From positions 1 to 64,000 of the forward strand of contig NZ_FUYS01000004.1 of the NCBI RefSeq assembly GCF_900168055.1: a stretch of 64,000 nt of DNA. The letters run 5' to 3'. Under the pieces are notes generated by a model. That model was not told the DNA's origin. It searched no databases and saw only the letters and a list, made by a program, of their open reading frames with translations. How positions within the stretch are numbered: the first letter of the stretch is position 1; each line of letters begins with the position of its first letter. This DNA is from Parapedobacter luteus (GTDB taxonomy: Bacteria; Bacteroidota; Bacteroidia; Sphingobacteriales; Sphingobacteriaceae). The translations under genes were made by a program, and so were the position numbers. Of this stretch, positions 17,418 to 26,988 are shown piece after piece.

Positions 17418-19004
17418 ATGACACGAATACATCTTTTATTGGCTGGTTTATCAATCCTTTGCTGCACGCTTTTACAGGCACAGGATAACGTGACAGGTTA
17501 TGTGTTCCATGACGCAAACAATGACGGTATCCGCGATCGGAATGAGCAAGGACTGGCCGGTATCGCCGTGAGCAATGGCAGGGAAGTGGTAAAGACTGAC
17601 CGGAACGGGCGCTACGAGCTACCGATTGGCCATGATGACATTATCTTCGTCATCAAACCTTCTGGGTACCGCGTGCCGCTCAATACGCATAACCAACCTC
17701 AATTTTATTACATCCACAAGCCGATGGGTTCACCCAGTAACTTGGAGTATCCGGGGGTTAAGCCCACTGGCGCGCTGCCGAAGTCCGTGGATTTCGCCTT
17801 AGTTCCCCAACGAGAGGACAGCACCTTTAAGATGTTGGTGCTCGGCGATCCGCAAGTCCTGGACCAACGTGAACTTGGTTTTTTTGAAAAAGGGATCGTT
17901 TCGGAAATCGCCGGCACAGATGACGCAGCGATGGGTATCACGTTGGGGGATATTGTCCAGAACGACTTGGGAATGCATCAGGATTATATCCTGTTGATGG
18001 GTAAGGTGGGTATCCCCTGGTATAATGTGATCGGGAATCATGACCTGAACATGGATGCTCCTGTTGATTCCCTCCATGACGAAACGTTTGAAGCAAATTT
18101 CGGCCCGGCCACTTACTCATTTAACTATGGGCAGGCTCATTTCATCGTGATGGACAACAACCTCTATCCCGATCCGCGCGGGCGCAAGGGCTTGTGGGCC
18201 GGCTACAGTGAAAAACAGCTTGCCTTCGTCGAAAACGACTTGAAGCATGTTGGTAAAGATCAGCTGATCGTGTTGGTTAATCATATCCAGATGAATATCG
18301 TCAATGAAAACTCCTTCCGCAAGCCGGACCGCCAACGGCTGTTTGAACTGTTCCGCGGTTATTCAAACGTCTTGGCCCTTTCGGCTCATACCCATCAGCA
18401 TCAGCAGTTTTTCTATGGGAAGGAAGATGGCTGGCCCAACGAGACGCCTTTGCATGAGTTTAATGTTGGGGCTACTTGCGGCAACTGGTATTCGGGTATC
18501 ATCAACGAACATGGCGTAGCCGATGCGACGATGAGCGATGGTACGCCGCGGGGCTATGTCTATTTGAATATTTCGGGTAACCGATATACGGCGAACTTTA
18601 AGGTAGCCGGTAAGCCAGCGGATTACCAGATTGGCTTATTTCACCGAAAAGTACTCGGTACCATCTGGTGGGAGGGCCGAGGCCGGATATACGCCAATTT
18701 CTTCATGGGACATAAAGGGAGTAATGTGGAGTATCGGATAGATGATGAGGAATGGAAACCTATGCGGTACATATTACAGCCGGATCCGGCTTACGTTGCC
18801 GAATTGTATCGCTGGGACACGGCTGACACGCTTTTCCCCGGCCGCCGGCCAACGGAGCCGGCCGATTGCTCTCACCTGTGGTGGGCCCCGCTTCCCAACG
18901 ACCGTGGTTTGGGTTTACATCGCATCCAAGTACGGGCGACGGACGACTATGGACAGGTATTTGTACAAGAAAGCACCTATGAAATCAGAGCGGCAGAAGA
19001 ATAA
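17418..19004 (+). CDS. Calcineurin-like phosphoesterase with MetallophosN/C-type flanking domains, 528 aa
   Basis: Signal peptide MTRIHLLLAGLSILCCTLLQAQ; then an SdrD-B/CNA-B-like N-terminal domain (about 26-130: GYVFHDANNDGIRDRNEQG, with a calcium-loop look); the phosphoesterase core with LGDPQ (about 142-146), LGDIVQND (176-183), GNHDL (206-210), VNHIQ and AHTHQH; and a C-terminal beta domain from about residue 410. This is the three-part family with MetallophosN and MetallophosC ends. It is the last gene of locus 1 and closely resembles the gene facing it at 19084-20691. A GTG start at 17379 would overlap the previous gene but adds 13 residues before a good signal peptide. Confidence 0.9.
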   Translation: MTRIHLLLAGLSILCCTLLQAQDNVTGYVFHDANNDGIRDRNEQGLAGIAVSNGREVVKTDRNGRYELPIGHDDIIFVIKPSGYRVPLNTHNQPQFYYIHKPMGSPSNLEYPGVKPTGALPKSVDFALVPQREDSTFKMLVLGDPQVLDQRELGFFEKGIVSEIAGTDDAAMGITLGDIVQNDLGMHQDYILLMGKVGIPWYNVIGNHDLNMDAPVDSLHDETFEANFGPATYSFNYGQAHFIVMDNNLYPDPRGRKGLWAGYSEKQLAFVENDLKHVGKDQLIVLVNHIQMNIVNENSFRKPDRQRLFELFRGYSNVLALSAHTHQHQQFFYGKEDGWPNETPLHEFNVGATCGNWYSGIINEHGVADATMSDGTPRGYVYLNISGNRYTANFKVAGKPADYQIGLFHRKVLGTIWWEGRGRIYANFFMGHKGSNVEYRIDDEEWKPMRYILQPDPAYVAELYRWDTADTLFPGRRPTEPADCSHLWWAPLPNDRGLGLHRIQVRATDDYGQVFVQESTYEIRAAEE

Positions 19005-19031
19005 TTAACTTTGCTGTCTGTCGCATAAAAA

Positions 19032-19058
19032 ATCCCCGGCCAACAGCGGTCCGGGGAT
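19032..19058. terminator. Bidirectional terminator between the two convergent Sus loci
   Basis: ATCCCCGG (19032-19039) pairs perfectly with CCGGGGAT (19051-19058) around an 11-nt loop. Runs of A on the left (19027-19032) and TTTT on the right (19063-19066) give a U-tract in either direction, best for the minus-strand transcript. It sits exactly between the two stop codons. Confidence 0.7.
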
Positions 19059-19083
19059 CTGGTTTTCATTTGCTCAAATCGGG

Positions 19084-20691
19084 CTATAACACTTCTGGCA
19101 GTCGCTGAGGCGATTCAATACGCACAGGCCGCTCACTGAAAAATACCCGCCCGAACATATCCTTCGCCCGGACCTGTAACGTATAGGTACCAACCGGGAG
19201 TTCTGCACTGATCGATCCCCGCCATAAGTGGTTACACGGCACCGCATTGGATGGACGCCTACCCGGCATCAGCGTTTCGGTTAAATCCCAACGAAGGAAA
19301 CGTGTATAATACGATGGATCAATAGCTACATGGTGTACCATTGCTTCCCATTCGCCGTCACCAATCCGGTATTCCACGAGGCTGTCTTCAGTACCCATGA
19401 AGAAGTTCACAAAGAAATCAGCCCGTGTATCACGCCGGTGGGCGACGACCGAGGGGGCGAATATGCTCATTTGATAGGCTGCGTCTTTTCCCGCTACCTT
19501 ATAATCGATCGTATAGCGATTCCCGTCGATATTCAAAAATGCATAACCCTTTTCTGTCCCGTCGCGCATCGTGGCATAAGGCACGTTGTTTTCATCCAGT
19601 TCACCCGAATACCAATCGCCTGACGTCGTCCCGGCGTTATATTCGTGTAACGGTTTTTCATGCAGCCAGCCCTCCGCTTTCGTGTAAAAGTTCTGCCGCT
19701 GCAGGTGGGTATGCCCGCACATCATCATGACGTGTGGATGGCGCTTCAGGCATTCAAATAACCTGTTCCGATCTTCCGTGCGGAACGAGCGCCCAGCCAT
19801 CGGAATGTGGTAGGCGAGCACGATGAGCTTGGAAGTGTCCGTATGTGCCAAGTCATTCTTCACAAACTCCAACTGGTCTTCTCGGAATCCGCCCCAATAG
19901 CCGCTGTTCTTCCTGGGGTCAGGCGAAAGGATATTATCGAGTACGATAAAATGGGCATTTCCATATTCGAATGCATAATTCGCAGGCCCGAAATGTGCCT
20001 CGAAGCTTTCGTCGGTCAATGAGTCTACGCCGGTTTCCCAGTTGAGGTCGTGATTGCCGACCATGTTGTACCATGGAATACCAACAGCCGCCATCTCCTG
20101 CTTATAATCGGCAAAAAGAAGCAAGTTGTCGCCCACCAGGTCGCCCAAGCTGATTCCGAAGGCCACTTGGTCTACACCACGCGCTTCTTCCAGAATCCCT
20201 TTGCGGAACCAAGCGATATCCTGCTGTGAGTATACCTGTGGATCCCCGAATACCAGCGTGCGGAACTGCGACGGTTCTTCTTGCGGAACCAGTGCAAAGT
20301 TGACCTCCTTGGGCAGCGGACCGGTAGGTGCTACCCCGGGGTATTTCATCGTTGTCGGCGAACCTTCCGGTTTATGAATGTAGAAAAACTGCGGAAGCAT
20401 CAGCGAATCCACGGGGACCCGGTATCCCGATGGTTTGATGACAAACAAGATATTGTCTTCCCCTACTGGAAGCACATAGCGCCCGGTGGCATCGGTTTGC
20501 ACGACTTCCCGACCGTTACTCACCGATACATTGGGTACGCCCGTCTCGCGGCGGTCGCGCTTTCCGTTGCCATTGCTATCTACATAAACATAGCCCGTCG
20601 CTGTCTGAGCAACTACATCTGCTCCGCAGAGGAGACAAAATAAAAGTGTCCATGCCGCGATGTTGCGGACTGACCATTTGAGTCGATTCAT
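19084..20691 (-). CDS. Calcineurin-like phosphoesterase, paralogue of the facing gene, 535 aa
   Basis: Same order as the 17418-19004 protein: signal peptide (ending ADVVAQ), an N-terminal GYVYVDSNGNGKRDRRETG domain, a core with FGDPQ, LGDLVGDN, VGNHDL, YHIPM and CGHTHLQRQ, and a C-terminal beta domain with the shared EYRIGDGEW and FLRWDLTETLMPGRRP strings. By eye about half the residues are identical to the facing copy, with long shared blocks such as VSNGREVV and FVIKPSGYRVP. Here the last motif is a canonical GHTH, whereas the other copy has AHTH. It is the last gene of locus 2. The start at 20691 gives the cleaner signal peptide; 20703 is possible. Confidence 0.9.
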   Translation of the reverse strand: MNRLKWSVRNIAAWTLLFCLLCGADVVAQTATGYVYVDSNGNGKRDRRETGVPNVSVSNGREVVQTDATGRYVLPVGEDNILFVIKPSGYRVPVDSLMLPQFFYIHKPEGSPTTMKYPGVAPTGPLPKEVNFALVPQEEPSQFRTLVFGDPQVYSQQDIAWFRKGILEEARGVDQVAFGISLGDLVGDNLLLFADYKQEMAAVGIPWYNMVGNHDLNWETGVDSLTDESFEAHFGPANYAFEYGNAHFIVLDNILSPDPRKNSGYWGGFREDQLEFVKNDLAHTDTSKLIVLAYHIPMAGRSFRTEDRNRLFECLKRHPHVMMMCGHTHLQRQNFYTKAEGWLHEKPLHEYNAGTTSGDWYSGELDENNVPYATMRDGTEKGYAFLNIDGNRYTIDYKVAGKDAAYQMSIFAPSVVAHRRDTRADFFVNFFMGTEDSLVEYRIGDGEWEAMVHHVAIDPSYYTRFLRWDLTETLMPGRRPSNAVPCNHLWRGSISAELPVGTYTLQVRAKDMFGRVFFSERPVRIESPQRLPEVL

Positions 20692-20720
20692 TTTTATAGC
20701 CATTTAAATTATTTACGAAA

Positions 20721-21461
20721 TCAAGGCATTACAAGTTTTTTTGCCTCACTGAAATTATACGCCTCGGGAACCTCTCCATTCATTGCTCCCCGAGCACCTA
20801 CCCGTACATAGTAAGTATACCCACTTTGGAGTTCGACTCCGTTCGATGCTGTTGAAGTAATCGAAGCATCCACATTCAGAAACGCGTTTGCTGCTGCACC
20901 GGTCAATACCGATGTCAGACGGGTGTCGTAATTATTCGAACCAACGTATTGTGTCGTGCTGATGAATAACAGTACCTGACTCAAGTCGCCCTGATAGGCT
21001 GGATTGTCGGTACCCCTGGCGATGCGCACATTGGCCGTAACAGTGCCATTGGCATTGGGTATTAACGCTGGTTCTCCCCACTCGATGACAAAGAAAGGCT
21101 CGACGACAAAATCAACTTCTGTATCGCCCCTGACTTCGACGTTCTCGCGGCCCGCAACGGGCACAAATGGCCCCTGTGGCACCATCGTATAGGTACTGGC
21201 GAAAGTTTTATGATTGATGTAGCTTCCATCCATGCCCACGTTGAGGTAGTATTCCGAAGGATTATCACTATAGCCGTAATCAAGCATCTTAATCCGTACC
21301 GAGCTTGAGCCAGCGTTTGCAAATACCGGACGGCCCTCCGTATCGACGATTCGCCCGCGCACTGTTTCTTCAGGTGCCGCATAGTTATCAACTTTCATAC
21401 AAGCGCTGAAAAAAAACAGGACTGCCACGACAGAGCCGCCGATTAACGATTTACATTTCAT
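20721..21461 (-). CDS. DUF3823-like lipoprotein of Sus locus 2, 246 aa
   Basis: Signal peptide MKCKSLIGGSVVAVLFFFSAC gives a lipoprotein. The body opens with TVRGRIVDTEGRPVFANAG, a carboxypeptidase-regulatory-like or DUF3823 N-terminal domain, and ends with an Ig-like domain containing SGYTYYVRVGARG. DUF3823 proteins follow SusD in many Bacteroidota loci and are thought to be SusE/F-like surface binding proteins. The frame continues upstream to 21602 but that part is susD sequence in another frame, so the start at 21461 is used. Confidence 0.82.
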   Translation of the reverse strand: MKCKSLIGGSVVAVLFFFSACMKVDNYAAPEETVRGRIVDTEGRPVFANAGSSSVRIKMLDYGYSDNPSEYYLNVGMDGSYINHKTFASTYTMVPQGPFVPVAGRENVEVRGDTEVDFVVEPFFVIEWGEPALIPNANGTVTANVRIARGTDNPAYQGDLSQVLLFISTTQYVGSNNYDTRLTSVLTGAAANAFLNVDASITSTASNGVELQSGYTYYVRVGARGAMNGEVPEAYNFSEAKKLVMP

Positions 21462-21504
21462 ATTCAATAGTTTTTTAATATTCAAACCTTTATATTGTCG
21501 TATC

Positions 21505-23409
21505 TCAATAGCCCGGGTTTTGTATAAGATTCGGGTTTCTACTGATTTGGTCCACCGGTATTTGTAAGTAATACCAAGTTTCCAGAAACACCCGCTCGGC
21601 ATTGCCGAGTTCCACGCCCTTCACGTCGAAAAACCATTTGTCTTCCGTCGGCAGATAGAACGCAAGCGCTCCCTTCAGTTTACGCACGGGATTATCTGGA
21701 AACAGGTCAGTAAACACGCGCCAGCGTACTTGGTCCCAATATGCCTTGCTCTCGAATGCCAGTTCCTTTTTCCGCTCGCGGCGTATCGTTTCACGGTTCA
21801 GCGCGGCTTGCGTCGTCATGAGGTCAGCCCCTGCCCGCCGACGGATCTGTTGGATGATATCATATGCCTCACCGAGGTAGTTACCCCCGTCATGTCCCAG
21901 CTCATGCAACTCGTACGCGGCCTCTGCTCGTGTCAGCAGGACTTCTGCATAGCGCATATCCACCCAATCCGATTCCGACCGGAAATTATCGACTTCCGCC
22001 GCAGGGATTGTGGGATCCATCAGCTTGCGGAGCAGGAATCCCGTCCGTGAGCCCCTGTTTTCGCTGCTGAACGCACCACTGAGCCCCGCGGCGCGCATGG
22101 TCTGCCCGTTGGGCAACGTATAATAGCGTTGTTCAATATCGCTGATCGAAGTCAGGAGATGACTATTGGATTGATAAAGGCTGAAGTTATCGTTGATATC
22201 ATACAGTTTTGTTAAGCCATCTGCCGGGTAACTTCCTGTGTAAATGCCGCGATAGATTTCGATGACCGATCCTTTGTATACATCCCCCGGCAGCAATACC
22301 GTTGCGCGGAGCCGGGGTTCCGCATGCTGGAATGGCCCCATCGTGTTGTCATACAAGATATATTTGTTGTTTTGATCAACGAAATCACCGATCCCGTCGA
22401 ATTCGCGGACCAAGTCGTAAGAAGGCGTAAGGCCTCCCGAAAGCCCGCCGTTGGTTAACTGCAACGGTCCGTAGATGGCATCCCATGAATGGGTCAGCTC
22501 GGGATAACGGAAGTACCGCACATAGATGGACTCCGAGTTGGGCACCTTATGGTGGATGTTGAGAAAGTTCTGGTATTGCGCTTCGGCATTCCCCTCCTGC
22601 CAATCATCGAAATAAAGCCGGTAGCCCCCTTCATCGACCATCTTGGCGGCTTCATAGGCCCACTGATAATACGAAGCGGCACGCGCCTTCGGAATCCCGC
22701 AGACCAAGGCACTGCCATTGCGGGTATCCTCCAGCCGGATGGTACTGAAATTGGCAATCGACGCTGCATACAGCATCGCCTGCGCCTTGTAAGCAGCGGC
22801 GGCATACTTGTTGAAGCGGCCATCCACCGACGTTTCATACATGTTGTCTATGGCATATTGAAAATCAGCTTCGATGGCGTCCCACACTTCTTCTTCTGAA
22901 TTCCTTGGAAGTGCAGCAAGCTCAAAGTCGTCGATAACCTCGTTGACAATGGGGATGCCGCCGTACCGCTTCGCCATGGTCGCGTAGGCAAATGCCCGGA
23001 TCATGCGGGCCTCGCCCAGCCAGTGCTGGACATCCCGCTCGTCATGATGGTCGGCGTATTCCATCAACGTCCGGATAAATACATTCACATCCCTCAGCAG
23101 TGCATACCCTTCCTGGAACCAGTGAGCCGCAGGGCGCATTTGCGTGTCGCGGCCGACTGCTTCCCCCGTGATACCTGCCACATTGTGGGTGACCCGTTCA
23201 TTGTTCCATGCCCTGTTGTGGGAATATCGGAAATCCTCCAAAGGCAATGCAGCATACATCCTTGCGAAATAAGCGGTGATACCATTCCTCGTGGTAAATA
23301 CATCTTCATCCCGCAAAAGATTAACCGGCGGTATATCCAAATTTGTGCACGAAACAAGAAAAAAGCTGGCTGATAAGAAAATCAGCAGTTTACGATGGTA
23401 ATTTCTCAT
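21505..23409 (-). CDS. RagB/SusD-type surface lipoprotein of locus 2, 634 aa
   Basis: Lipoprotein signal peptide (SASFFLVSC). SusD-family landmarks: GEARMIRAFAYATMAKRYGGIP early, VDMRYAEVLLTRAEAAYELHE in the C-terminal half, and RRERKKELAFESKAYWDQVRW near the end. It starts 6 nt after the susC stop. It should form the lid of the SusC transporter and select the ligand. It is only distantly like the SusD of locus 1, so the two loci probably take related but different molecules. Confidence 0.96.
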   Translation of the reverse strand: MRNYHRKLLIFLSASFFLVSCTNLDIPPVNLLRDEDVFTTRNGITAYFARMYAALPLEDFRYSHNRAWNNERVTHNVAGITGEAVGRDTQMRPAAHWFQEGYALLRDVNVFIRTLMEYADHHDERDVQHWLGEARMIRAFAYATMAKRYGGIPIVNEVIDDFELAALPRNSEEEVWDAIEADFQYAIDNMYETSVDGRFNKYAAAAYKAQAMLYAASIANFSTIRLEDTRNGSALVCGIPKARAASYYQWAYEAAKMVDEGGYRLYFDDWQEGNAEAQYQNFLNIHHKVPNSESIYVRYFRYPELTHSWDAIYGPLQLTNGGLSGGLTPSYDLVREFDGIGDFVDQNNKYILYDNTMGPFQHAEPRLRATVLLPGDVYKGSVIEIYRGIYTGSYPADGLTKLYDINDNFSLYQSNSHLLTSISDIEQRYYTLPNGQTMRAAGLSGAFSSENRGSRTGFLLRKLMDPTIPAAEVDNFRSESDWVDMRYAEVLLTRAEAAYELHELGHDGGNYLGEAYDIIQQIRRRAGADLMTTQAALNRETIRRERKKELAFESKAYWDQVRWRVFTDLFPDNPVRKLKGALAFYLPTEDKWFFDVKGVELGNAERVFLETWYYLQIPVDQISRNPNLIQNPGY

Positions 23410-23415
23410 GTTAGT

Positions 23416-26400
23416 TTAGAATTTACAGGAAAGACTGATGTTGTAAGTTTTATTTAACGGGTACATGTAGCCGCCTTGGCTCTCCGGGTGCTCAGGATCG
23501 ACGAAACTCACTGGGGAAAACGTCAGCAAGTTATACCCTCCTATCGAAAACCTGGCATTGCGGATGCCTATCCAGCGGATTACCGTGCTCGGAAGCGTAT
23601 AGCCGAGCTCTACATTCTTCAAGCGGATGTACCGGTTGCTATATACACTGAATTCTGACTCCCTTCCCGGATAAGGTGAGCCCGGCATGGGATACCTTCC
23701 TGCAATGTACTCCGTTCGTTGATCATAAGGTTCAGCAGTAGGATCTACCGGACGCCATCGATCGAGAAACCGATCCAGCGTATTGTCATACCCTGACCAT
23801 AGTGGCTGCCGCAGAATTTCATTGTAATATACATGCGATAAAGCAGCGCCCTGCCATAGCATAAAAAAGTCAAAGCCCTGATATGATAGGCTGGCTGTAA
23901 GCCCGAAGTTCAACAACGGCGCAGCACTGAATCCCATGGGACGCATATCCAGATCATCGATAACCCCATCGCCATTCCAGTCTACGTGATAGTAGTTTCC
24001 TGGAAGTTCGCTCCGGCTCGTATAAACCGGAAATTCGGCAATCTCCGAAAAGCTCTGGTATTGCCCTCCGGCTTCCAAGCCCCACCAAATACCCTTGTAT
24101 CGATGCTGGGTGTTGTTTCTCCAATTGTGATAGTGACTCCGGTCAGCTGCACGCTCCACATGCATATCACGTAGCCTGGTCAATGCGATATTGCCCCCCA
24201 CAGTGTACTTTACATTGCCCATCGAGCTGCGATGGTTTATCACCAGCTCATACCCATCATTCCGGTCGGAGTTGAGATTTTCCTGTGGAAATTCAGCGCC
24301 GATCATCCCGGGTATTGCCCCCTGCCGGGTAGCAAACATGCCGGTACGATTCCGTCTGAACACATCAAACGTAACGCCGAGCAAGCCGTCCCAGAGCGCC
24401 ATGTCGAATCCGGCGTTGAACGTTTCGGATTCGAACCACGTGATGTTATAGTTGGGGATTCCGGTACTTGCAGCACCGTTCACGTAATTGCCGCCGAAGA
24501 AAGCCGCACCAACCGGATAATTATACCCGCTGACAAACTGGTAATTGATGCCCGAATCGTCGCCCATGACCCCGTAAGAACCCCGTATTTTCAATTCGCT
24601 GATTACGTTTAGGAACGAGTTTTTCCAAAAGTTCTCCTCTGAAATACGGTAACCTACGGAAGCGGCCGGAAACAACCCCCACCGGCTATTGGTCGGGAAT
24701 CTGGAAGAACCGTCCACCCGGAACGCCCCTTCGACCAGGTATTTGCCTCGGTAATCATAATTCAGACGGCCAATGAACGATTCGTACGCGTAATCATACC
24801 GCAAGGATGGATCCATGCTTCCCTGCTGATTATCGGCGTCACCGGCAAATAACTCATCAATATCCAGTCTCAGTTGCCGCGACGCATAAAAACCGTCACC
24901 TTGTTGCCGGCGGCCTTCATGTACCACCACGGCATTGACATGGTGTGCATTGTTGAACGTATTGGTATAACCGAGTGAAAACCGGTAAAGGGACGAAAGT
25001 TGTTCATTAAAATCCCTTCGGATTGAACTTGGAGACTGGTGTATAAAAGGCGAATACGTACCCGACGATTCATCGTAACGGTACTGTTCATACGACCGTG
25101 AAAAATTTTTCTCCTCGTTCAGGCTATAATCATAGCTATAAAACACCTCCGCACTCAATCCTTTCAGAAACGGCGCATCGTATTTTAAAGATGCTGACGA
25201 CTGGAACACCCTGTTTTGATACCGAATGTACCCCACGTAATCACTGTCGATCCACGCTACGGGATTATTGGCCTCTGAGATCGTGGTTTGGTAATAATAC
25301 GGCATCGTACCATTGGCGTAGATCGGATCGATTGCGATCTGGCGCCAAGTTGCCCGGATAATCCGGTCGCTGCTAAATTGCGTCCGGTTTCGTTGATCGG
25401 TGATGGCGCTTGTCTTCAGATCAAATGTAAGGTCATCGGTAAGCTTGGACGTGAGGTTTGCCCGCAGATTAAACTTATCATAATTAAACCCGCGATCACT
25501 GTTGAAAAAGCTCTCCTGAAACTGATACCCGATGCTCGTAAAATACCTAGTCCGGTCGTTTCCATTGGAGATACTCAGGTTGTGCTGCCCTTGTGGGGCA
25601 TGATTCCGCATGACGGCGCTGTTCCAATCGGTCGACTGCAGCTCACCGGAGAGAAAAGCATCGATCAACTCTTGAGAATAACGCCAAGTTCCGGCACCAT
25701 CTACGCGATTCATGTCAAGCTCATTGGCTAAACGCATATAATCGACAGCACCGACGGTACGCGGTAAGCCTGAGGGCGCTTGTAAAATCATACTGCCACT
25801 GTAATCAATATTGAACGCGTTATCTGCGGCGCCGGTCTTGGTGGTCACCAGCACCACGCCGTTAGCAGCCTGGACCCCGTAAATCGCGGCAGAAGCGTCT
25901 TTCAAGATTGATATGCTCTCGATATCGTTTGGATCCAGCTTCTCAATGTTATTCCGGGGTACGCCATCGATGATAACCAATGGACTCCCCATACCACGGA
26001 TGTCCATCGATGTGCCGAATAATCCAGGTTCGCTGTTCTGCTGCCTTACCCGTAGACCGGGAACGCGGCCGGTCAGTGCATTGAGTACATTCTCGTTCTT
26101 CGTCTGCACGATCTCGGCTTGCTGTATCGTCGCCACCGCTCCGGTAACGGTAGCGCGCTTTTGAGTGCCGTACCCCACGACAACGACTTCCGACAGATCC
26201 ATCGCTTCAGGAACAAGAAAGATATCGGCCTCCTCACTACTGACGGCCAGTTCCCTGGTCTGGTAACCGGTGAACGAAATCACCAGGATTGCATCTTTTG
26301 GCAGTTGCAGAAACGAAAAACTTCCGTCTTCCGAAGCAACCGTAATCCGATCGGTGCCTTTCAGGCGGACCGTAGCACCTTCCAAAGGATTGCCGTGTTC

Positions 26401-26823
26401 GTCGAGCACCTTTCCCCTGAAGGGAAGTTGGAGAACGTCGGTACTCCTTGGCGGTATCGTTTTAGCACGATGCGCCTTTCTGGCGCTTGTCACTAAAATG
26501 GTATTATCCTGTATACTGTAGGCCAATCCGCGTGCGTCCAGCAGCTTGCTAAGCATCTGGTTCAATTCGCCCCGGCCCTGTATGGTTACTTTTTCCTCCG
26601 ACATCGCCTCTCCATCCAAAAACAGGAAATTATAACCCGTTTGATTGCGGATTGATTCGAATATGGTTTCAAGGGAGACATTCCTGGCATTAAGCGAGAC
26701 GGTCTGGCCGAATGTTGTTGCCGCACGCAGCTGTATGCATGATACGACCGTGAGCATCGCAATTAACTTCATGATGAATAGTGTTTTTCCTAACGCTTTT
26801 TTGTACGGTTTAAATAAATTCAT
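23416..26823 (-). CDS. SusC/RagA-type TonB-dependent transporter with STN domain, locus 2, 1135 aa
   Basis: Leader plus signal peptide (MNLFKPYKKALGKTLFIMKLIAML...), STN domain (about 45-115: VSLETIFESIRNQTGYNFLFLD), carboxypeptidase-D-like domain (LPFRGKVLDEHGNPLEGATV), plug beginning LSEVVVVGYGTQKRATV with the RagA-typical SISILKDASAAIYG, and a barrel ending NISLSCKF. The STN domain and the upstream FecR/sigma pair mark it as both transporter and signal receiver. Its start codon lies next to a strong antisense promoter-like sequence. Confidence 0.96.
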   Translation of the reverse strand: MNLFKPYKKALGKTLFIMKLIAMLTVVSCIQLRAATTFGQTVSLNARNVSLETIFESIRNQTGYNFLFLDGEAMSEEKVTIQGRGELNQMLSKLLDARGLAYSIQDNTILVTSARKAHRAKTIPPRSTDVLQLPFRGKVLDEHGNPLEGATVRLKGTDRITVASEDGSFSFLQLPKDAILVISFTGYQTRELAVSSEEADIFLVPEAMDLSEVVVVGYGTQKRATVTGAVATIQQAEIVQTKNENVLNALTGRVPGLRVRQQNSEPGLFGTSMDIRGMGSPLVIIDGVPRNNIEKLDPNDIESISILKDASAAIYGVQAANGVVLVTTKTGAADNAFNIDYSGSMILQAPSGLPRTVGAVDYMRLANELDMNRVDGAGTWRYSQELIDAFLSGELQSTDWNSAVMRNHAPQGQHNLSISNGNDRTRYFTSIGYQFQESFFNSDRGFNYDKFNLRANLTSKLTDDLTFDLKTSAITDQRNRTQFSSDRIIRATWRQIAIDPIYANGTMPYYYQTTISEANNPVAWIDSDYVGYIRYQNRVFQSSASLKYDAPFLKGLSAEVFYSYDYSLNEEKNFSRSYEQYRYDESSGTYSPFIHQSPSSIRRDFNEQLSSLYRFSLGYTNTFNNAHHVNAVVVHEGRRQQGDGFYASRQLRLDIDELFAGDADNQQGSMDPSLRYDYAYESFIGRLNYDYRGKYLVEGAFRVDGSSRFPTNSRWGLFPAASVGYRISEENFWKNSFLNVISELKIRGSYGVMGDDSGINYQFVSGYNYPVGAAFFGGNYVNGAASTGIPNYNITWFESETFNAGFDMALWDGLLGVTFDVFRRNRTGMFATRQGAIPGMIGAEFPQENLNSDRNDGYELVINHRSSMGNVKYTVGGNIALTRLRDMHVERAADRSHYHNWRNNTQHRYKGIWWGLEAGGQYQSFSEIAEFPVYTSRSELPGNYYHVDWNGDGVIDDLDMRPMGFSAAPLLNFGLTASLSYQGFDFFMLWQGAALSHVYYNEILRQPLWSGYDNTLDRFLDRWRPVDPTAEPYDQRTEYIAGRYPMPGSPYPGRESEFSVYSNRYIRLKNVELGYTLPSTVIRWIGIRNARFSIGGYNLLTFSPVSFVDPEHPESQGGYMYPLNKTYNISLSCKF

Positions 26824-26833
26824 CTTAAATTTG
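26801..26833 (+). promoter_or_regulatory. Antisense promoter candidate at the susC start codon (locus 2)
   Basis: TTG at 26801-26803 (end of a TTTTTTG run), 22-nt spacer, TAAATTTG at 26826-26833, an exact TAnnTTTG. It points away from susC and toward the hairpin and T-tract at 26908-26944. The susC ATG (minus strand) is at 26821-26823, so the box lies just in its leader. Confidence 0.5.
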
Positions 26834-26837
26834 TAAA

Positions 26838-26946
26838 GGTTATACTATATAACTCTCCAACCCGGCATCCTCTTTCGCACTTTGTGATACGGGTTGAGTA
26901 ATATCCTGTCCGTCCAGAATCTGATTCAGGGCGGGCTTTTTTTTGT
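26838..26946 (+). ncRNA. Predicted cis-antisense RNA opposite the susC leader (locus 2)
   Basis: Start is inferred a few bases after the -7 box at 26826-26833, end at the T-run 26937-26944, giving roughly 105-110 nt. Two hairpins are visible: CAACCCG (26858-26864) with CGGGTTG (26890-26896), and the terminator stem. It covers the leader of the susC mRNA on the opposite strand, the same arrangement as in locus 1. The class known from Bacteroides PULs acts by pairing with the susC leader. No expression evidence; the start is approximate. Confidence 0.55.
26908..26944 (+). terminator. Intrinsic terminator on the + strand between susC and fecR of locus 2
   Basis: The 14-nt arms 26908-26921 and 26923-26936 pair with only a few mismatches or G-U pairs around a tight loop, and eight T follow (26937-26944). 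No protein gene on the + strand reads into it; the antisense promoter 75 nt upstream is the only visible source. Confidence 0.65.
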
Positions 26947-26988
26947 CACTTTCTTATTTTATCATCGTTATTTTTTTTGGGGTTATCA

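Noticed and set aside
16441-17517. 358-residue open frame on the minus strand
   Set aside because: Antisense to the Asp-rich repeat region of the phosphoesterase; the length comes from the repeat codon bias, and no family or signal is visible.
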